64,000 bases of DNA from Sporosarcina sp. 6E9 (GCF_017921835.1 NZ_JAGEMN010000001.1:1543874-1607873), one strand, 5' to 3'. Positions 29,987-41,251 are shown, counted from the first letter of the stretch. Numbers and translations are program-made. Notes: generated from the sequence alone by a model not told the origin.

Positions 29987-30172
29987 TTGAAAGACATTAA
30001 ATGGATTTTCGTTTTATATTCCATTGCTGCTATCTTATCAATGTGCGCAATCGGTATCGCTGTTGGTTTCAGAAGCATACCTGGTGGCATCGCCGCCATC
30101 ATCGCATTAACCTTAGTAATGGGCTACGGATTTAAAACTAAGAAGAAAATGCGCGAACAAGGTTTGTTATAA
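29987..30172 (+). CDS. ylaF: YlaF family small membrane protein (DUF5325)
   Basis: 61 residues from a TTG with GGAGGG 7 nt upstream; a longer TTG/ATG frame overlaps that site. Two membrane segments (about 6-25 and 30-48) and a basic tail TKKKMREQGLL. Function unknown. It keeps its place divergent from typA. Confidence 0.8.
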   Translation: MKDIKWIFVLYSIAAILSMCAIGIAVGFRSIPGGIAAIIALTLVMGYGFKTKKKMREQGLL

Positions 30173-30189
30173 TCATATACGCTACCCTT

Positions 30190-30236
30190 AAAACTGTTGG
30201 GAAGGATTGAGACTCGATTCTTTCCACAGTTTTTTT
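30190..30236. terminator. Terminator between ylaF and suhB
   Basis: A stem of about 15 bp with a few mismatches (30,191 region with 30,217-30,231) and a T-run on the plus strand; it overlaps the last codons of suhB. Confidence 0.75.
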
Positions 30237-31029
30237 ATTTTATTAGCCGGATATAATTCTTCAATATATCTTCATGTAAACGAGGGCGTGCAACTATAAA
30301 TGAGTCTTGTCCTAAAACATGTGACGGTTCATCGTTTAAATTTGTTGTTATTGCCCCGACTTCATTTGCAATAACCATTCCTCCTGCGATATCCCACGGC
30401 GACAACCTCATTGAAATATATGCATCCAGCCTGCCTGAAGCAACATAAGCTATTTCAATAGCGGCGGAACCATATGAGCGTGTCCCTCTGCATTCAAGCA
30501 CAAGTCCGATCATTTTTTCATGGTCGATATACCTGTTTGGTGCAACCCATCTTGCATTTACACCAATAACTGCATTATTGACTGCTACTTTTTCCAACTT
30601 AGGCAATCGTTCATCGTTTAAATACGCACCTTCATCTTTTTTCGCATGATAAAAGTCGTCTCGAACAACATCATAGATATAGCCTAGCATGCCAATCCCA
30701 TCAAGATAAATACCTAGCGAAATTGCAAAGTTACGTTGTTGGTGGATAAAATTCATTGTCCCATCAATCGGATCAAGTATCCATACAACACCTTCAATCG
30801 ATTCGACTTTATCGCCAAAACCTTCCTCACCTATTATTTTATGTGTAGGAAAATCAGTTTTAATGCGCTTTATAAAAAATTGTTCGATTTCACGATCAAT
30901 ATTTGTTACCAGGTCATTCGCATCTGCTTTCGAATCAATATGTATTTGATTAAAAAAAGAAACCCGGATTTTATGACCAGCTTCCTTTATTAAAGATTTT
31001 GCGTAGCGATCCACAAGTCCCCAATTCAA
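30235..31029 (-). CDS. suhB: Inositol monophosphatase family protein (YktC/SuhB)
   Basis: 264 residues with the family's metal-site motifs: GEEGFGD (about 66-72), the WILDPIDGTMNF signature (about 82-93) and WDIAGGMVIANEVG (about 208-221). It dephosphorylates inositol monophosphate or related sugar phosphates with Mg2+; the physiological substrate in Bacilli is unsettled. The start TTG lies behind GGAAGGG. ykzI and suhB share a strand with 120 bp and a hairpin between them. Confidence 0.9.
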   Translation of the reverse strand: MNWGLVDRYAKSLIKEAGHKIRVSFFNQIHIDSKADANDLVTNIDREIEQFFIKRIKTDFPTHKIIGEEGFGDKVESIEGVVWILDPIDGTMNFIHQQRNFAISLGIYLDGIGMLGYIYDVVRDDFYHAKKDEGAYLNDERLPKLEKVAVNNAVIGVNARWVAPNRYIDHEKMIGLVLECRGTRSYGSAAIEIAYVASGRLDAYISMRLSPWDIAGGMVIANEVGAITTNLNDEPSHVLGQDSFIVARPRLHEDILKNYIRLIK

Positions 31030-31081
31030 TAAACTTCAACCCTTCCGATGATAAGCTTTATTTCCTCTAGTATAACAAAGA

Positions 31082-31132
31082 TAGGCACCCGATAACACAA
31101 TTCCATTTAGGAACGATGTCTTCGGATGCCTA
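31082..31132 (-). terminator. Extended hairpin downstream of suhB start region
   Basis: The outer arms (31,082-31,092 with 31,122-31,132, one mismatch) and a weaker inner pairing enclose most of 51 bases. The hairpin lies between the ykzI-like gene and suhB, oriented so that it would act on suhB's leader. The T-tract is weak. Confidence 0.45.
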
Positions 31133-31148
31133 AGTCGATAATGAATGA

Positions 31149-31349
31149 TCATTGTGCGAAACCATTTAACGTTTCTAGCTCTCGATGAATCTGATGCAAT
31201 CTGTTGGTACTTTTCATAACTTGCTTTTCATCTTCATCTTGTATGGCATCATATAATGTCGCCAATTCATAATCCAGTTCCAATTTAAGGACTCTCACAT
31301 ATTCTTTTTCAACGTCCGCTTTTCGAATAACATGCACGACTTGTTTCAT
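31149..31349 (-). CDS. ykzI: YkzI-like small protein
   Basis: 66 residues from the ATG at 31,349 behind AGGGGT; a GTG three codons upstream is less well placed. Entirely helical and charged, with repeated ELDYELATLYDAIQDEDE and a C-terminal LHQIHRELETL. No signal or membrane segment. I do not recognise a domain; the name rests on its place between yktB and suhB (yktC), where B. subtilis has ykzI. Confidence 0.65.
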   Translation of the reverse strand: MKQVVHVIRKADVEKEYVRVLKLELDYELATLYDAIQDEDEKQVMKSTNRLHQIHRELETLNGFAQ

Positions 31350-31503
31350 CGTGGACACCCCTTTTCTAATGAGTTTATTTATTCCGTCTATTATAACTAC
31401 AATATGCAGACAAGAGGAATAATTCTAGTCATGAGCCTCGTTAGCTTCATTATTCCCCAAATTCTGTTACGATAAACGTGCTTTATGCAAAGGAGGAATA
31501 AGA

Positions 31504-32133
31504 TTGAAAAAATTTTTTTGGAAGTCAGACGATTTCGACTTATTTTTGATTGACGGATTAGAACAACGAATGAATGCCTTGCAAACACTTGTCCAACCCA
31601 AATTCGAAAAATTAGGCAGACATTTCGCGGACCAATTATCAGCCCACGGTAGCGATGAGTTCTTCCCCCATGTAGCCAGACATTTACGAAGAACTGTCAA
31701 TCCGCCGACCGATAGTTGGGTTGCAGTTGCACCTTCCAAACGCGGATATAAAGCGCTTCCCCATTTCCAAATTGGCTTATGGCAAACTCATCTATTCATT
31801 ATTATTGCAGTTATTTATGAAAACCCAGATAAAAAAGGTATTGCTGAACGGCTGGAAAATAATATTAATGTCCTTACAACTCTTCCTGAATCGTATCTTG
31901 TTTCGGGCGATCATATGAAACCAGACGCCGTACATATTACTAAAGCCGAAAGAGAAGGGCTTACACAACTCCTTACTAGGCTACAAACCGTTAAAAAAGC
32001 AGAATTTCTAGTCGGTAGACACCTTACGCGTGAAGAGGCTATCGCTATGACAACTGATGAATTTATCGCATTTGCAGAGGAAACAGTCGACCAATTGCTT
32101 CCAGTATACGATATTATTATCGGGAAAGAATGA
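31504..32133 (+). CDS. yktB: UPF0637/DUF1054 family protein YktB
   Basis: 209 residues starting at a TTG behind AAAGGAGGAATAAGA. The family pattern is clear: FIDGLEQRMN-like start (FLIDGLEQRMNAL), HFADQLSAHG, HVARHLRRTVNPPTDSWVA and LPHFQIGLWQTHLFI. Cytoplasmic, function unknown. Flanked by ykzI-like and yktA genes, as in B. subtilis. Confidence 0.93.
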   Translation: MKKFFWKSDDFDLFLIDGLEQRMNALQTLVQPKFEKLGRHFADQLSAHGSDEFFPHVARHLRRTVNPPTDSWVAVAPSKRGYKALPHFQIGLWQTHLFIIIAVIYENPDKKGIAERLENNINVLTTLPESYLVSGDHMKPDAVHITKAEREGLTQLLTRLQTVKKAEFLVGRHLTREEAIAMTTDEFIAFAEETVDQLLPVYDIIIGKE

Positions 32134-32166
32134 AAACGGAACGTTGATTACTTCAACGTTCCGTTT
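32134..32166. terminator. Bidirectional terminator between yktB and yktA
   Basis: A 14-bp perfect stem (32,134-32,147 with 32,153-32,166) and a short loop containing the yktA stop codon. Confidence 0.85.
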
Positions 32167-32426
32167 ACTTTTTCACCACTTGCTACGTTTTCCGCGCTTT
32201 TGACAATATGATAACTACTGTAGCCGCTTGCCTCTTCAAACTCTTTTAACAATGTCTTTTCTTCTGCCTTTGAAGGGACAACTTTTTTAAATTCACGATA
32301 AGCATTCATGATTTCGTCTCGTTCAGTACCTGCTTCGTACGCTTTCTCAATCACTTCATAAAATGCAATCACAGAGATAATTTCATCCGTTGCCCAATCT
32401 GTTCTCAGCGGATAGCTGTATTCCAT
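32148..32426 (-). CDS. yktA: UPF0223 family protein YktA
   Basis: 92 residues from the ATG at 32,426 behind AAGGTGG; 25 upstream codons in frame belong to the end of the preceding gene's region. It begins MEYSYPLRTDWATDEI and contains FKKVVPSKAEEKTLLKEFEE, both UPF0223 hallmarks. Small helical cytoplasmic protein of unknown function. 17 bp downstream of the nitronate-monooxygenase-like gene, probably one transcript. Confidence 0.9.
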   Translation of the reverse strand: MEYSYPLRTDWATDEIISVIAFYEVIEKAYEAGTERDEIMNAYREFKKVVPSKAEEKTLLKEFEEASGYSSYHIVKSAENVASGEKVNGTLK

Positions 32427-32442
32427 TTCACAATTCCACCTT

Positions 32443-33408
32443 TCAACGACTAAAGTTCCAGCCACTTCGAATTTCTTCGGCTTCTTTAACCATTCGCACA
32501 AATAATTCTTTTACAGTCGGCACATCGGTAATTAAACCCGAAACTTGACCAGCCCATCCATAGCCGTTTTCTACGTCACCGTCATGAATAAATTTCTGGT
32601 TTGCTTTCCCGCTAATATAATCTTTCAACATTTCATAATCTGCATGTTGCGTTTCCAAATCAATAATTTTTTCTGTCCAAGGTCCAGTTAACGCTCGCGC
32701 CGGTGTCCCTAATGTACGTTTTATTACCGTCGTACCTGTCTCGCTACTAGTTAAAAGTGCATCCAAATAAGCCTGCGAGGCGTGTACACATTCCTTAGTC
32801 GCGATAAAACGCGTCCCCATCTCAATCCCCTCGGCTCCAAGTGCATGCGCCGCCATCCAACCACGGCCGTCCCCGATTCCGCCAGACGCAATGACTGGAA
32901 TTGAAACAGCATCCACTACTTGAGGTGTCAGCACCATTGTCCCAACATCATCTCGACCAAGATGCCCGCCGCCTTCATGGCCGACCACCATAATCGCATC
33001 CGCGCCTAATTCTTCTGCCTTCATAGCTTGCCGTTTTGCTGCGACAAGAACTAATTTCTTTACATTTGTTCCATTCAATTGCTCAAAAAAGGGTGTCGGA
33101 TTTCCTCCTGTGACTGACATCACTTCTACACCTTCTTCTAATGCGGCGTCGATCATATGCGAATAAGGTCGGCCGTGTTGTCCAATCGCAAAATTGACAC
33201 CAAATGGCTTATCCGTCATCGTCTTTGCTTTTTTGATCTCGGCACGTAGTGCATCCGGCGAATCCAAGCTCATAGCTGTAATCTGTCCAAGTCCCCCAGC
33301 ATTTGATACAGCGGCACATAAATCCGCATACGCCAAATAAGCGAGTCCCCCCTGAATGATCGGGTACTTAACGCTAAGTAAATCAGTCACTCTCGTCTCC
33401 CATTGCAT
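32443..33408 (-). CDS. Nitronate monooxygenase family FMN protein
   Basis: 321 residues, a TIM barrel of the 2-nitropropane dioxygenase/NMO family. Features: YPIIQGGLAYLAYADLCAAV (about 15-34), GVNFAIG, MVVGHEGGGHLGRDDV (about 140-155) with the FMN-near His, IASGGIGDGRG (phosphate loop) and GIEMGTRFIAT. It may oxidise propionate-3-nitronate-like compounds, or act as an enoyl-ACP reductase of FabK type; FabK is an alternative that I cannot exclude. It is not part of the B. subtilis order here, where slp and speA lie. Confidence 0.8.
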   Translation of the reverse strand: MQWETRVTDLLSVKYPIIQGGLAYLAYADLCAAVSNAGGLGQITAMSLDSPDALRAEIKKAKTMTDKPFGVNFAIGQHGRPYSHMIDAALEEGVEVMSVTGGNPTPFFEQLNGTNVKKLVLVAAKRQAMKAEELGADAIMVVGHEGGGHLGRDDVGTMVLTPQVVDAVSIPVIASGGIGDGRGWMAAHALGAEGIEMGTRFIATKECVHASQAYLDALLTSSETGTTVIKRTLGTPARALTGPWTEKIIDLETQHADYEMLKDYISGKANQKFIHDGDVENGYGWAGQVSGLITDVPTVKELFVRMVKEAEEIRSGWNFSR

Positions 33409-33455
33409 TCCTAACTCCCCCTACTTGTTCTACTTCAGCTCGATTTTCACCTTTT

Positions 33456-34304
33456 TTATTGTTCCACTCCTTGAATTGTTGCCGGATCAATAAAATCGTA
33501 ACCTTTTCCACGAAGACCTTCTACGATATCTTTCAAAGCATCCGCAGTCCACTCTCGATCATGCATCAATAAATTTGCGCCATCTCGCAAGAAATCATTA
33601 TTCACCATAATATCTGCCAACGGGCCGGCTTCCATATATTGTTTCTCCCAATCATAACCGTATGACCAGTTCATAAGTAGCATGCCATCATTTTGAACGA
33701 GTTCTCTGCTGAAATCAGTGTTCTGCCCAAACGGCGCACGGAAAAATAGCGGCCGTTCTCCAATAACTTCTTCGACTGTATCACTAACTGAGATAATTTC
33801 TTCCTCTTGTTCAGCCTCCGAAATTTGCTGTAAATTAGCATGCGTTTTCGTATGATTCCCAATTGCAAAACCCATATCATGAATTTCTTTTAATACAGCC
33901 TTTTCCTCATCAGTGTCAATAAAATGCCCATTGACAAAAAAGATTGCCGGCGCATCTAATTCTTTCAATGTTTTAGCCATATCCAGAGAGCGTTTGTCTG
34001 GTGCATCATCAATCGTTAAAAGGACCGCTTTCGGGTTTGCATCTCCAATAGGCTTGAAATACCATGCTGCTCCCAATTCATAAAGTTTTTCCGCTACTTC
34101 ATCCTCTACAATTTCTTCCGATTCATCTTCCACCTCATCATCTTCAGTTTCCTCTTCGTCAACTGCGTTGTCATCACCAGCTCCATTTTCGGTTGTAGCA
34201 GCATCTTCTATTTCTTTAATAGTCGTCTCCTTTTCACCATCTCCTGCACAAGCAGACAGCAAGAGTACCAGTGCCGTAATTATGTATACAAGTTGTTTTT
34301 TCAT
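33456..34304 (-). CDS. Polysaccharide deacetylase (NodB/CE4) lipoprotein
   Basis: 282 residues. The signal ends in LLSAC (lipobox, Cys at about 19), then a long acidic low-complexity linker (about 30-70, rich in Glu and Asp). The NodB domain starts near residue 90: motif 1 is TIDDAPD, keeping the two Asp but replacing the usual Gly after them; motif 2 is NHTKTH with the two metal His; motif 3 is RAPFG; the last is LMHDREW with the catalytic His. It probably removes acetyl groups from peptidoglycan or another wall glycan outside the membrane. The ribosome-binding site is AAAGGATG. Confidence 0.85.
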   Translation of the reverse strand: MKKQLVYIITALVLLLSACAGDGEKETTIKEIEDAATTENGAGDDNAVDEEETEDDEVEDESEEIVEDEVAEKLYELGAAWYFKPIGDANPKAVLLTIDDAPDKRSLDMAKTLKELDAPAIFFVNGHFIDTDEEKAVLKEIHDMGFAIGNHTKTHANLQQISEAEQEEEIISVSDTVEEVIGERPLFFRAPFGQNTDFSRELVQNDGMLLMNWSYGYDWEKQYMEAGPLADIMVNNDFLRDGANLLMHDREWTADALKDIVEGLRGKGYDFIDPATIQGVEQ

Positions 34305-34443
34305 GTTGAATCATCCTTTCATTTTGTATAGTGTATCATAATTTTTCTATCAAATTAAACCATAAATAAATTAATCCAATAACGATCTTCATGCGACCAA
34401 TAAGTCACGCTATATGACCAATAAGGTGAAAAGCTAACTGATA

Positions 34444-34482
34444 TAAAAAAAATCCACAAGGCGAATGTATTCACCTTGTGGA
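34444..34482 (-). terminator. Terminator of the pdhABCD operon
   Basis: Stem 34,453-34,482 with about 13 bp and one mismatch, followed by nine T on the minus strand. Upstream, 34,305-34,440 holds no gene that I can see. Confidence 0.92.
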
Positions 34483-34499
34483 CGAAGTTTTTTACTAAA

Positions 34500-35903
34500 T
34501 TACATCATATGAATTGGTTTACCCAATAACACTTCGGCAGCTTCCATCGTAATTTCAGCTAATGTTGGGTGAGCATGAATCGTCATTGCGATATCTTCCA
34601 TAGTCATGCCCGCTTCGATTGCTAGTGCAAGTTCAGAAATCATATCTGAGGCACTTTCTCCAACGATTTGCGCACCAAGTAACAATCCGTCTTCTTTGCG
34701 AGCAACAAGCTTCACAAAGCCTTCTGTAGCGTCTAGAGCGATTGCACGCCCGTTAGCTGCATAAGGGAATTTTCCACTTGATACTTCATAACCTTCATCT
34801 TTTGCCTGCTGTTCGCTTAAACCAACAGTCGCAAGTTCAGGATCCGTGAAGCAAACAGCTGGAATTGCTAGGTAATCAACTTCAGACTTAAGACCTGAAA
34901 TTGCTTCAGCAGCAACTTTTGCTTCATAAGATGCTTTATGCGCAAGTTGAAGTCCAGCTACAACGTCACCAATTGCATAAATCGACGGAACATTAGTACG
35001 GCACTGTTTATCAACTTCAATTAGGCCGCGTTCGCCAATGTTGATACCAGTTGATTCAAGGCCCATTTCGTCTGTATTCGGACGACGACCAACAGTAACA
35101 AGTACATAGTCAGCTTCGATCGTTTTATCCTCGCCGCCTGCTTCGTATGTAACTGTTACACCTGAATCAGTTTCTTCTACGCCTTTAGCTGATGCTTTTG
35201 TTACAATTTCAACGCCTTTTTTCTTTAGACCTTTTTTAACCATTTGTGTCATTTGTTTTTCAAAGCCTGCCAAAATATCATCAGCGCCTTCAATAATCGT
35301 TACTTCAGATCCAAGGTTTGCATAAGCAGAACCAAGTTCAGTTCCGATATATCCTCCACCGATAACAACTAACTTTTTAGGCAATTCTTTAAGACTTAGC
35401 GCGCCTGTGGAGCTAAGAACGCGTTCTGAGAATTTAAATGATGGGATTTCAACTGGACGTGAGCCCGTTGCGACAATCGCATTTTTAAATTTGTATGTCT
35501 GAGCTGACTCGCCGCTGATGATACGAACAGTGTTCTCATCAACGAAGTATGCCTCTCCTTGAACAACGTCAATTTTATTACCCTTCATCAGACCGCTTAC
35601 GCCGCCCGTTAATCGAGTAACAACACCGTCTTTAAACTCTTGAGCTTTTGCAAAGTCAAGATTAACTTCTGCGGAAATTCCCATTTGCTCGGAATTTTTT
35701 GCCTGGACATAACGATGTCCAACAGAAATTAGCGCTTTTGATGGAATACACCCAACGTTCAAGCATACGCCACCTAGGTTATCTCTCTCAACAATTGTTA
35801 CTTTTTGACCAAGTTGTGATGCACGAATTGCTGCAACATAACCTCCAGGTCCTGAACCAACAACGAGTGTTTCTACTTCAATCGGGAAATCTCCTACTAC
35901 CAT
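34500..35903 (-). CDS. pdhD: Dihydrolipoyl dehydrogenase (E3)
   Basis: 467 residues. FAD-binding [13 protein letters not shown] (about 16-28), redox disulfide [13 protein letters not shown] (about 43-55), NAD site [19 protein letters not shown] (about 182-200) and catalytic HAHPTLAEI near the C-terminus. It reoxidises dihydrolipoyl groups of the pyruvate dehydrogenase E2 and probably of other 2-oxoacid complexes. It starts 3 bp after the pdhC stop. Confidence 0.97.
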   Translation of the reverse strand: MVVGDFPIEVETLVVGSGPGGYVAAIRASQLGQKVTIVERDNLGGVCLNVGCIPSKALISVGHRYVQAKNSEQMGISAEVNLDFAKAQEFKDGVVTRLTGGVSGLMKGNKIDVVQGEAYFVDENTVRIISGESAQTYKFKNAIVATGSRPVEIPSFKFSERVLSSTGALSLKELPKKLVVIGGGYIGTELGSAYANLGSEVTIIEGADDILAGFEKQMTQMVKKGLKKKGVEIVTKASAKGVEETDSGVTVTYEAGGEDKTIEADYVLVTVGRRPNTDEMGLESTGINIGERGLIEVDKQCRTNVPSIYAIGDVVAGLQLAHKASYEAKVAAEAISGLKSEVDYLAIPAVCFTDPELATVGLSEQQAKDEGYEVSSGKFPYAANGRAIALDATEGFVKLVARKEDGLLLGAQIVGESASDMISELALAIEAGMTMEDIAMTIHAHPTLAEITMEAAEVLLGKPIHMM

Positions 35904-35906
35904 TTC

Positions 35907-37241
35907 TTACCCCTCCATTAATAAAAGTTCTGGGTCTGCAAGTAATCTCTTTAAGTGGTTCAATGCATGTTGTGCAGTAGCACCGTCCATCATTCTGTGG
36001 TCGAAAACAAGAGATAGTGCCAGCATAGGAACTGCTACAATTTCTCCATCTTTAACGACTGGTTTTTCAGCGATGCGACCAATTCCAAGAATCGCAACTT
36101 CAGGATGGTTAATGATTGGTGTAAACCACTGACCGCCTGCAGAACCGATATTCGAAATAGAGCATGAAGCGCCACTCATTTCAGCCATTGACAATTTGCC
36201 ATCACGCGCTTTTACAGCTAGCTTATTAATTTCATCGGAAATCGCGAACACTGATTTGCGGTCTGCATGCTTAACAACAGGCACAACAAGTCCACGCTCT
36301 GTATCTGCAGCGATTCCAATATTATAATAATGCTTCTGAATAATTTCCTCAGTCTCCTCATCATATGATGTATTGAACTCAGGGAATTCTCTCAACGTGC
36401 TTACAAGTGCCTTAACAACATATGGCAAATAAGTTAGACGAATATCTTTTTCAAGGGCGATATCTTTGAACTTTTTGCGATGTGCAACAAGTCCCGTAAC
36501 ATCCACCTCGTCTAATAATGTAACATGCGGAGCCGTATGTTTCGAGTTAACCATAGCTTTCGCAATAATTTTTCTCATGCTGGACATTTTTTCGCGCGTT
36601 TCTGGGAAGTCTCCTTCAAGTGAAACTTGGTTATCCCCAGCTGGTGTTGCTGTTTGACTCGTTTTTTCTGCCGCAACTGGTGCAGAAGCCTGTGTCTGCT
36701 CACCATTTACAAATGCTTCAACATCGCCTTTCAAAACGCGACCATTCTTACCTGACCCCGCAACTTGGCGAATATCAACATCATTCTCGCGTGCAAACTT
36801 ACGGACTGATGGCATCGCAATAATTCTACGATCAAGATCAACATCTTGTCCTGATGCTACCGACTTACCTTCTGATGGTGCTTCTTGTTTTGGTGCTTCT
36901 TCTTTTTCAATCGCTTGACCCTTTTCTGCCGAAGCTTGAACTTGTGCTTCAGTCTCTTCTTGAGCCTCATCTTCTACTTTTTCTTCGTGAAGATGTTCGA
37001 ATCCTGGTGCATCGATTTGAATCAATGCATCTCCTACAACTGCCACAGTTCCCTCAGAAACTAATAATTTTTCTACAGTACCTGCAACCGGAGATGGGAT
37101 TTCTACTACAGCCTTGTCGTTTTGGACTTCAAATAGAACGTCATCTTCCTCGACTTTATCGCCCTCAGCCACAAACCACTTTAAAATCTCACCTTCGTGA
37201 ATTCCTTCTCCGATATCTGGTAAACGGAATACATATGCCAC
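35907..37241 (-). CDS. pdhC: Dihydrolipoyllysine acetyltransferase (E2)
   Basis: 444 residues. One lipoyl domain (1-80, [12 protein letters not shown] with the lipoyl Lys), an acidic Glu/Gln/Ala-rich linker (about 85-125), a peripheral subunit-binding domain ([20 protein letters not shown]), a second Ala/Thr-rich linker, and a catalytic CAT domain ending with [12 protein letters not shown]. Core of the pyruvate dehydrogenase complex; transfers acetyl to CoA. Confidence 0.97.
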   Translation of the reverse strand: MAYVFRLPDIGEGIHEGEILKWFVAEGDKVEEDDVLFEVQNDKAVVEIPSPVAGTVEKLLVSEGTVAVVGDALIQIDAPGFEHLHEEKVEDEAQEETEAQVQASAEKGQAIEKEEAPKQEAPSEGKSVASGQDVDLDRRIIAMPSVRKFARENDVDIRQVAGSGKNGRVLKGDVEAFVNGEQTQASAPVAAEKTSQTATPAGDNQVSLEGDFPETREKMSSMRKIIAKAMVNSKHTAPHVTLLDEVDVTGLVAHRKKFKDIALEKDIRLTYLPYVVKALVSTLREFPEFNTSYDEETEEIIQKHYYNIGIAADTERGLVVPVVKHADRKSVFAISDEINKLAVKARDGKLSMAEMSGASCSISNIGSAGGQWFTPIINHPEVAILGIGRIAEKPVVKDGEIVAVPMLALSLVFDHRMMDGATAQHALNHLKRLLADPELLLMEG

Positions 37242-37283
37242 TTAGTTCACCCTTCCTATTTATCAATAACTACTAAATTTAAA

Positions 37284-38261
37284 TTAAAACGTTAAAACTT
37301 TATTTGCTGCTTCCATAATATCCTTAGCGTTTGGCAACCAAACATTTTCGCCCTGTGCATAAGGATAAATCGTATCTGGTGCTGTTACACGCAGAACCGG
37401 AGCCTCAAGACTTAGAATTGCTCGTTCTGTAATTTCCGCCACAACATTCGCTGCGATTCCAGCTTGTTTTTGTGCCTCTTGTACAACAATTGCACGGTTT
37501 GTTTTTTCAACAGATGCAATTATCGCTTCAATATCGAGTGGTTGAACAGTTCTTAAATCCACTACCTCAACTGAATGCCCTTCTTTTTCCAACTCTTCTG
37601 CCGCTTTGAGGCTTTCGTGAACCATTGCGCCGTATGCGAAAATCGAAAGATCTGTTCCTTCACGTTTCACATCCGCTTTACCGAGTGGAATTGTGTACTC
37701 TTCTTCAGGAACTTCTTGTCTGAATGAACGATATAACTTCATATGCTCCAAGTAAACGACAGGATTTTCATCACGAATTGCAGAAATGAGAAGCCCTTTC
37801 GCATCATACGGAGTAGATGGGATAACTACCGTCAAGCCCGGTTGAGCTGCCATGAGACCTTCTAAACTATCTGCATGCATCTCAGGCGTCGCAACACCAC
37901 CGCCGAATGGCGAGCGAATTGTAACTGGACCATTGTATTTTCCACCACTACGGAATTGCATACGAGCAAGTTGACCACTGATAGAATCCATTACTTCATA
38001 AACAAAACCAAAGAATTGGATTTCCATTACTGGACGGAACCCTGTCAGTGAAAGACCGATTGCAAGCCCGCCAATTCCGGATTCTCCTAATGGCGTATCA
38101 AACACGCGCTCTTCACCAAACTCTTTTTGTAAACCTTCTGTTGCACGGAATACTCCGCCGTTATTTCCAACGTCTTCACCGAAGACGAGGACGTTTTCAT
38201 CATTTTTCAGCTCTGTTTTCATAGCATCATTAATTGCTTGAATCATCGTCATTTGTGCCAT
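37284..38261 (-). CDS. pdhB: Pyruvate dehydrogenase E1 beta subunit
   Basis: 325 residues with [18 protein letters not shown] (about 27-44), [39 protein letters not shown] and [11 protein letters not shown], all typical. It forms the alpha2beta2 E1 with PdhA for thiamine-diphosphate-dependent decarboxylation of pyruvate. Three bases separate it from pdhA. Confidence 0.97.
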   Translation of the reverse strand: MAQMTMIQAINDAMKTELKNDENVLVFGEDVGNNGGVFRATEGLQKEFGEERVFDTPLGESGIGGLAIGLSLTGFRPVMEIQFFGFVYEVMDSISGQLARMQFRSGGKYNGPVTIRSPFGGGVATPEMHADSLEGLMAAQPGLTVVIPSTPYDAKGLLISAIRDENPVVYLEHMKLYRSFRQEVPEEEYTIPLGKADVKREGTDLSIFAYGAMVHESLKAAEELEKEGHSVEVVDLRTVQPLDIEAIIASVEKTNRAIVVQEAQKQAGIAANVVAEITERAILSLEAPVLRVTAPDTIYPYAQGENVWLPNAKDIMEAANKVLTF

Positions 38262-38264
38262 CGG

Positions 38265-39548
<1,284 letters not shown>

Positions 39549-39607
39549 TTAGTACAATATCAAATCTGTATTACAATAGAATGAGTGATTTACAGTTTTT
39601 ATTCAAA

Positions 39608-39644
39608 AAGAGACTAGAGTGCTTTTTTACACATCTAGTCTTTT
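39608..39644. terminator. Terminator of ykyA
   Basis: An 8-bp perfect stem (39,611-39,618 with 39,634-39,641), flanked by T/A runs on both strands; it lies right after the ykyA stop. Confidence 0.8.
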
Positions 39645-39651
39645 TGATTAA

Positions 39652-40293
39652 TTACTTTTCTGCTAATTTATTGAATAGGTCTTCTTTTAATTTGTTCACT
39701 ATTCCAGTGGCTTCATTAAATGAATTGATAATTTCTTTTACAGTTTCATTTTGTTTATTTACTTCTATAACCTTTTCTTGTAATTTTGAAACATCAGTTT
39801 CTTCATCAACAAGCATTCCGTAGAGTTCCTTTTGCAAATCTGTTAACTTCGTATAGTTTTCAACAAAGTCGGAATGCAGATCATATCGATTATTAACTGA
39901 ATCTCTTAGTTCCGTTATTTCAGCTTTTACTTTTTCTTCATCTGCTTTTTCTATAATTTCGTCGAATGTTGCTACAGATTCTTTCGCCTTATTCATAGAC
40001 TTTTCTTCGTCAGCAAGAAAGGTTAGACGTTTTTCAAGGGATTCTTCTGCTTCAGATACCTTTGTTTTAAGTTCTTCCTTTTCCTCCTGTGTTAATTGAA
40101 TGATTTCATTGAAAAGATTTTGCTCGGACTTCTCAAGACTGGAAAGTTCCCCTTGTGCTTCGCGGTACTTTTCTTCAGCACTATTTAACTTCGATAATAC
40201 ATCCGCAAGGTCTTTCTCTGTAGATGAACCAAAATTACAAGCTGATAGAAATAATGTGCCGATTAAAATGATGCTTACTATATATTTCCTCAA
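39652..40293 (-). CDS. ykyA: YkyA family coiled-coil lipoprotein
   Basis: 213 residues. Signal with lipobox LSAC (Cys at about 19), then an almost entirely helical, charged body with heptad-like Leu/Glu/Lys spacing (residues about 28-210). YkyA is annotated as a putative cell-wall-binding lipoprotein and normally sits next to pdhA, as here. Start TTG behind GGAGGGG. Confidence 0.85.
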   Translation of the reverse strand: MRKYIVSIILIGTLFLSACNFGSSTEKDLADVLSKLNSAEEKYREAQGELSSLEKSEQNLFNEIIQLTQEEKEELKTKVSEAEESLEKRLTFLADEEKSMNKAKESVATFDEIIEKADEEKVKAEITELRDSVNNRYDLHSDFVENYTKLTDLQKELYGMLVDEETDVSKLQEKVIEVNKQNETVKEIINSFNEATGIVNKLKEDLFNKLAEK

Positions 40294-40429
40294 GATAATA
40301 CCCCTCCGATTTCTTTTGAATTATATCTGTTTACGACAATAAGTACAACCAAATGCTAAATTCCTTTTAAGCTCAATCTCATTCGATTATACTAATGTAT
40401 ATAATAAAGGTTAAAAGGAGAATTTTGCG

Positions 40430-40987
40430 ATGATAGTAATGAAAGACATAGTAAGAGAAGGTCACCCTACATTACGAAAAACAGCCGAAGAAATGACTTT
40501 CCCTCTCACTACTGAAGAGATTGATCTATGCGATGATTTACTCGCGTACTTAAAAAATAGTCATGACCCAGTAATTTCCGAAAAATATAATTTGCGTGCA
40601 GGCGTAGGTCTAGCTGCCCCCCAAGTCAATGTATCCAAAAGAGTATTTGCACTTCATATTACAGAAATGAAAGGAGAGCCTATAAGTTTTGTGGCAATCA
40701 ATCCGAAAATCATAAGTCATTCTGTTGAAAGAACCTATCTAACATCAGGTGAAGGTTGCTTATCAGTCGATAGGAACGTCGAAGGATTTGTGCCGCGATA
40801 TTCTAGAATTACGATTAAAGCATTCGACAAGGACGGTAATGAATTTAAGAAACGGTTGCGTGGACTTGCTGCAATTGCCTTTCAACACGAATTGGATCAT
40901 TTAAATGGGATAATGTTCTATGATCATATAGATAAGAACGAGCCCTTCAAAGAAATTCCTGGCGCGACACCCTTTGAACGCGCATGA
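40430..40987 (+). CDS. def: Peptide deformylase
   Basis: 185 residues, the long Firmicute type. Three motifs: GVGLAAPQV (about 58-66), EGCLSVD (about 109-115) with the metal Cys, and QHELDHLNG (about 153-161) with the metal His pair. It removes the formyl group from nascent proteins. The ribosome-binding site AAAGGAG precedes the ATG. Confidence 0.97.
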   Translation: MIVMKDIVREGHPTLRKTAEEMTFPLTTEEIDLCDDLLAYLKNSHDPVISEKYNLRAGVGLAAPQVNVSKRVFALHITEMKGEPISFVAINPKIISHSVERTYLTSGEGCLSVDRNVEGFVPRYSRITIKAFDKDGNEFKKRLRGLAAIAFQHELDHLNGIMFYDHIDKNEPFKEIPGATPFERA

Positions 40988-41021
40988 CTTTTGACCTCAC
41001 CTCATTAAGCACTATGAACAC

Positions 41022-41050
41022 TTGACAGAAAGTTCTGAACGGCTTATAAT
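41022..41050 (+). promoter_or_regulatory. Perfect consensus sigma-A promoter
   Basis: TTGACA (41,022-41,027), 17-bp spacer, TATAAT (41,045-41,050). No other promoter in the window matches consensus at every position. The start is predicted near 41,057. Confidence 0.92.
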
Positions 41051-41071
41051 ATAAGTGAGGAGTGATCTGCC

Positions 41072-41143
41072 ATGTACAAACGCCTAAAACGAAAAATGTT
41101 GAGACGGCTTAATGGCATACTCGGCAAAAAAACAATAGCATAA
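41072..41143 (+). CDS. Small basic peptide, 23 residues
   Basis: MYKRLKRKMLRRLNGILGKK is the first 20 residues of the peptide; nine of 23 residues are Lys or Arg and none is acidic. An AGTGAGGAGTG ribosome-binding site lies 8-9 nt before the ATG. The unit is self-contained: perfect promoter, leader of about 15 nt, peptide, terminator at 41,151. I do not recognise it. It resembles in style the small basic proteins or dual-function sRNAs of Bacilli. The RNA (about 120 nt) could be the functional product. Confidence 0.6.
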   Translation: MYKRLKRKMLRRLNGILGKKTIA

Positions 41144-41150
41144 ATTTTAT

Positions 41151-41180
41151 AGCCGGCCTATAATTTGGTCGGCTTTTCTT
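41151..41180 (+). terminator. Terminator of the small peptide unit
   Basis: An 8-bp GC-rich stem (41,151-41,158 with 41,167-41,174, one G-U) followed by a T-rich tract. Confidence 0.85.
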
Positions 41181-41251
41181 TATTTTACCTAAATCTCATG
41201 ATACTATATAGAGAATGATTTCAATTGAACGTCAAAAGGAGAGCAAAAATT

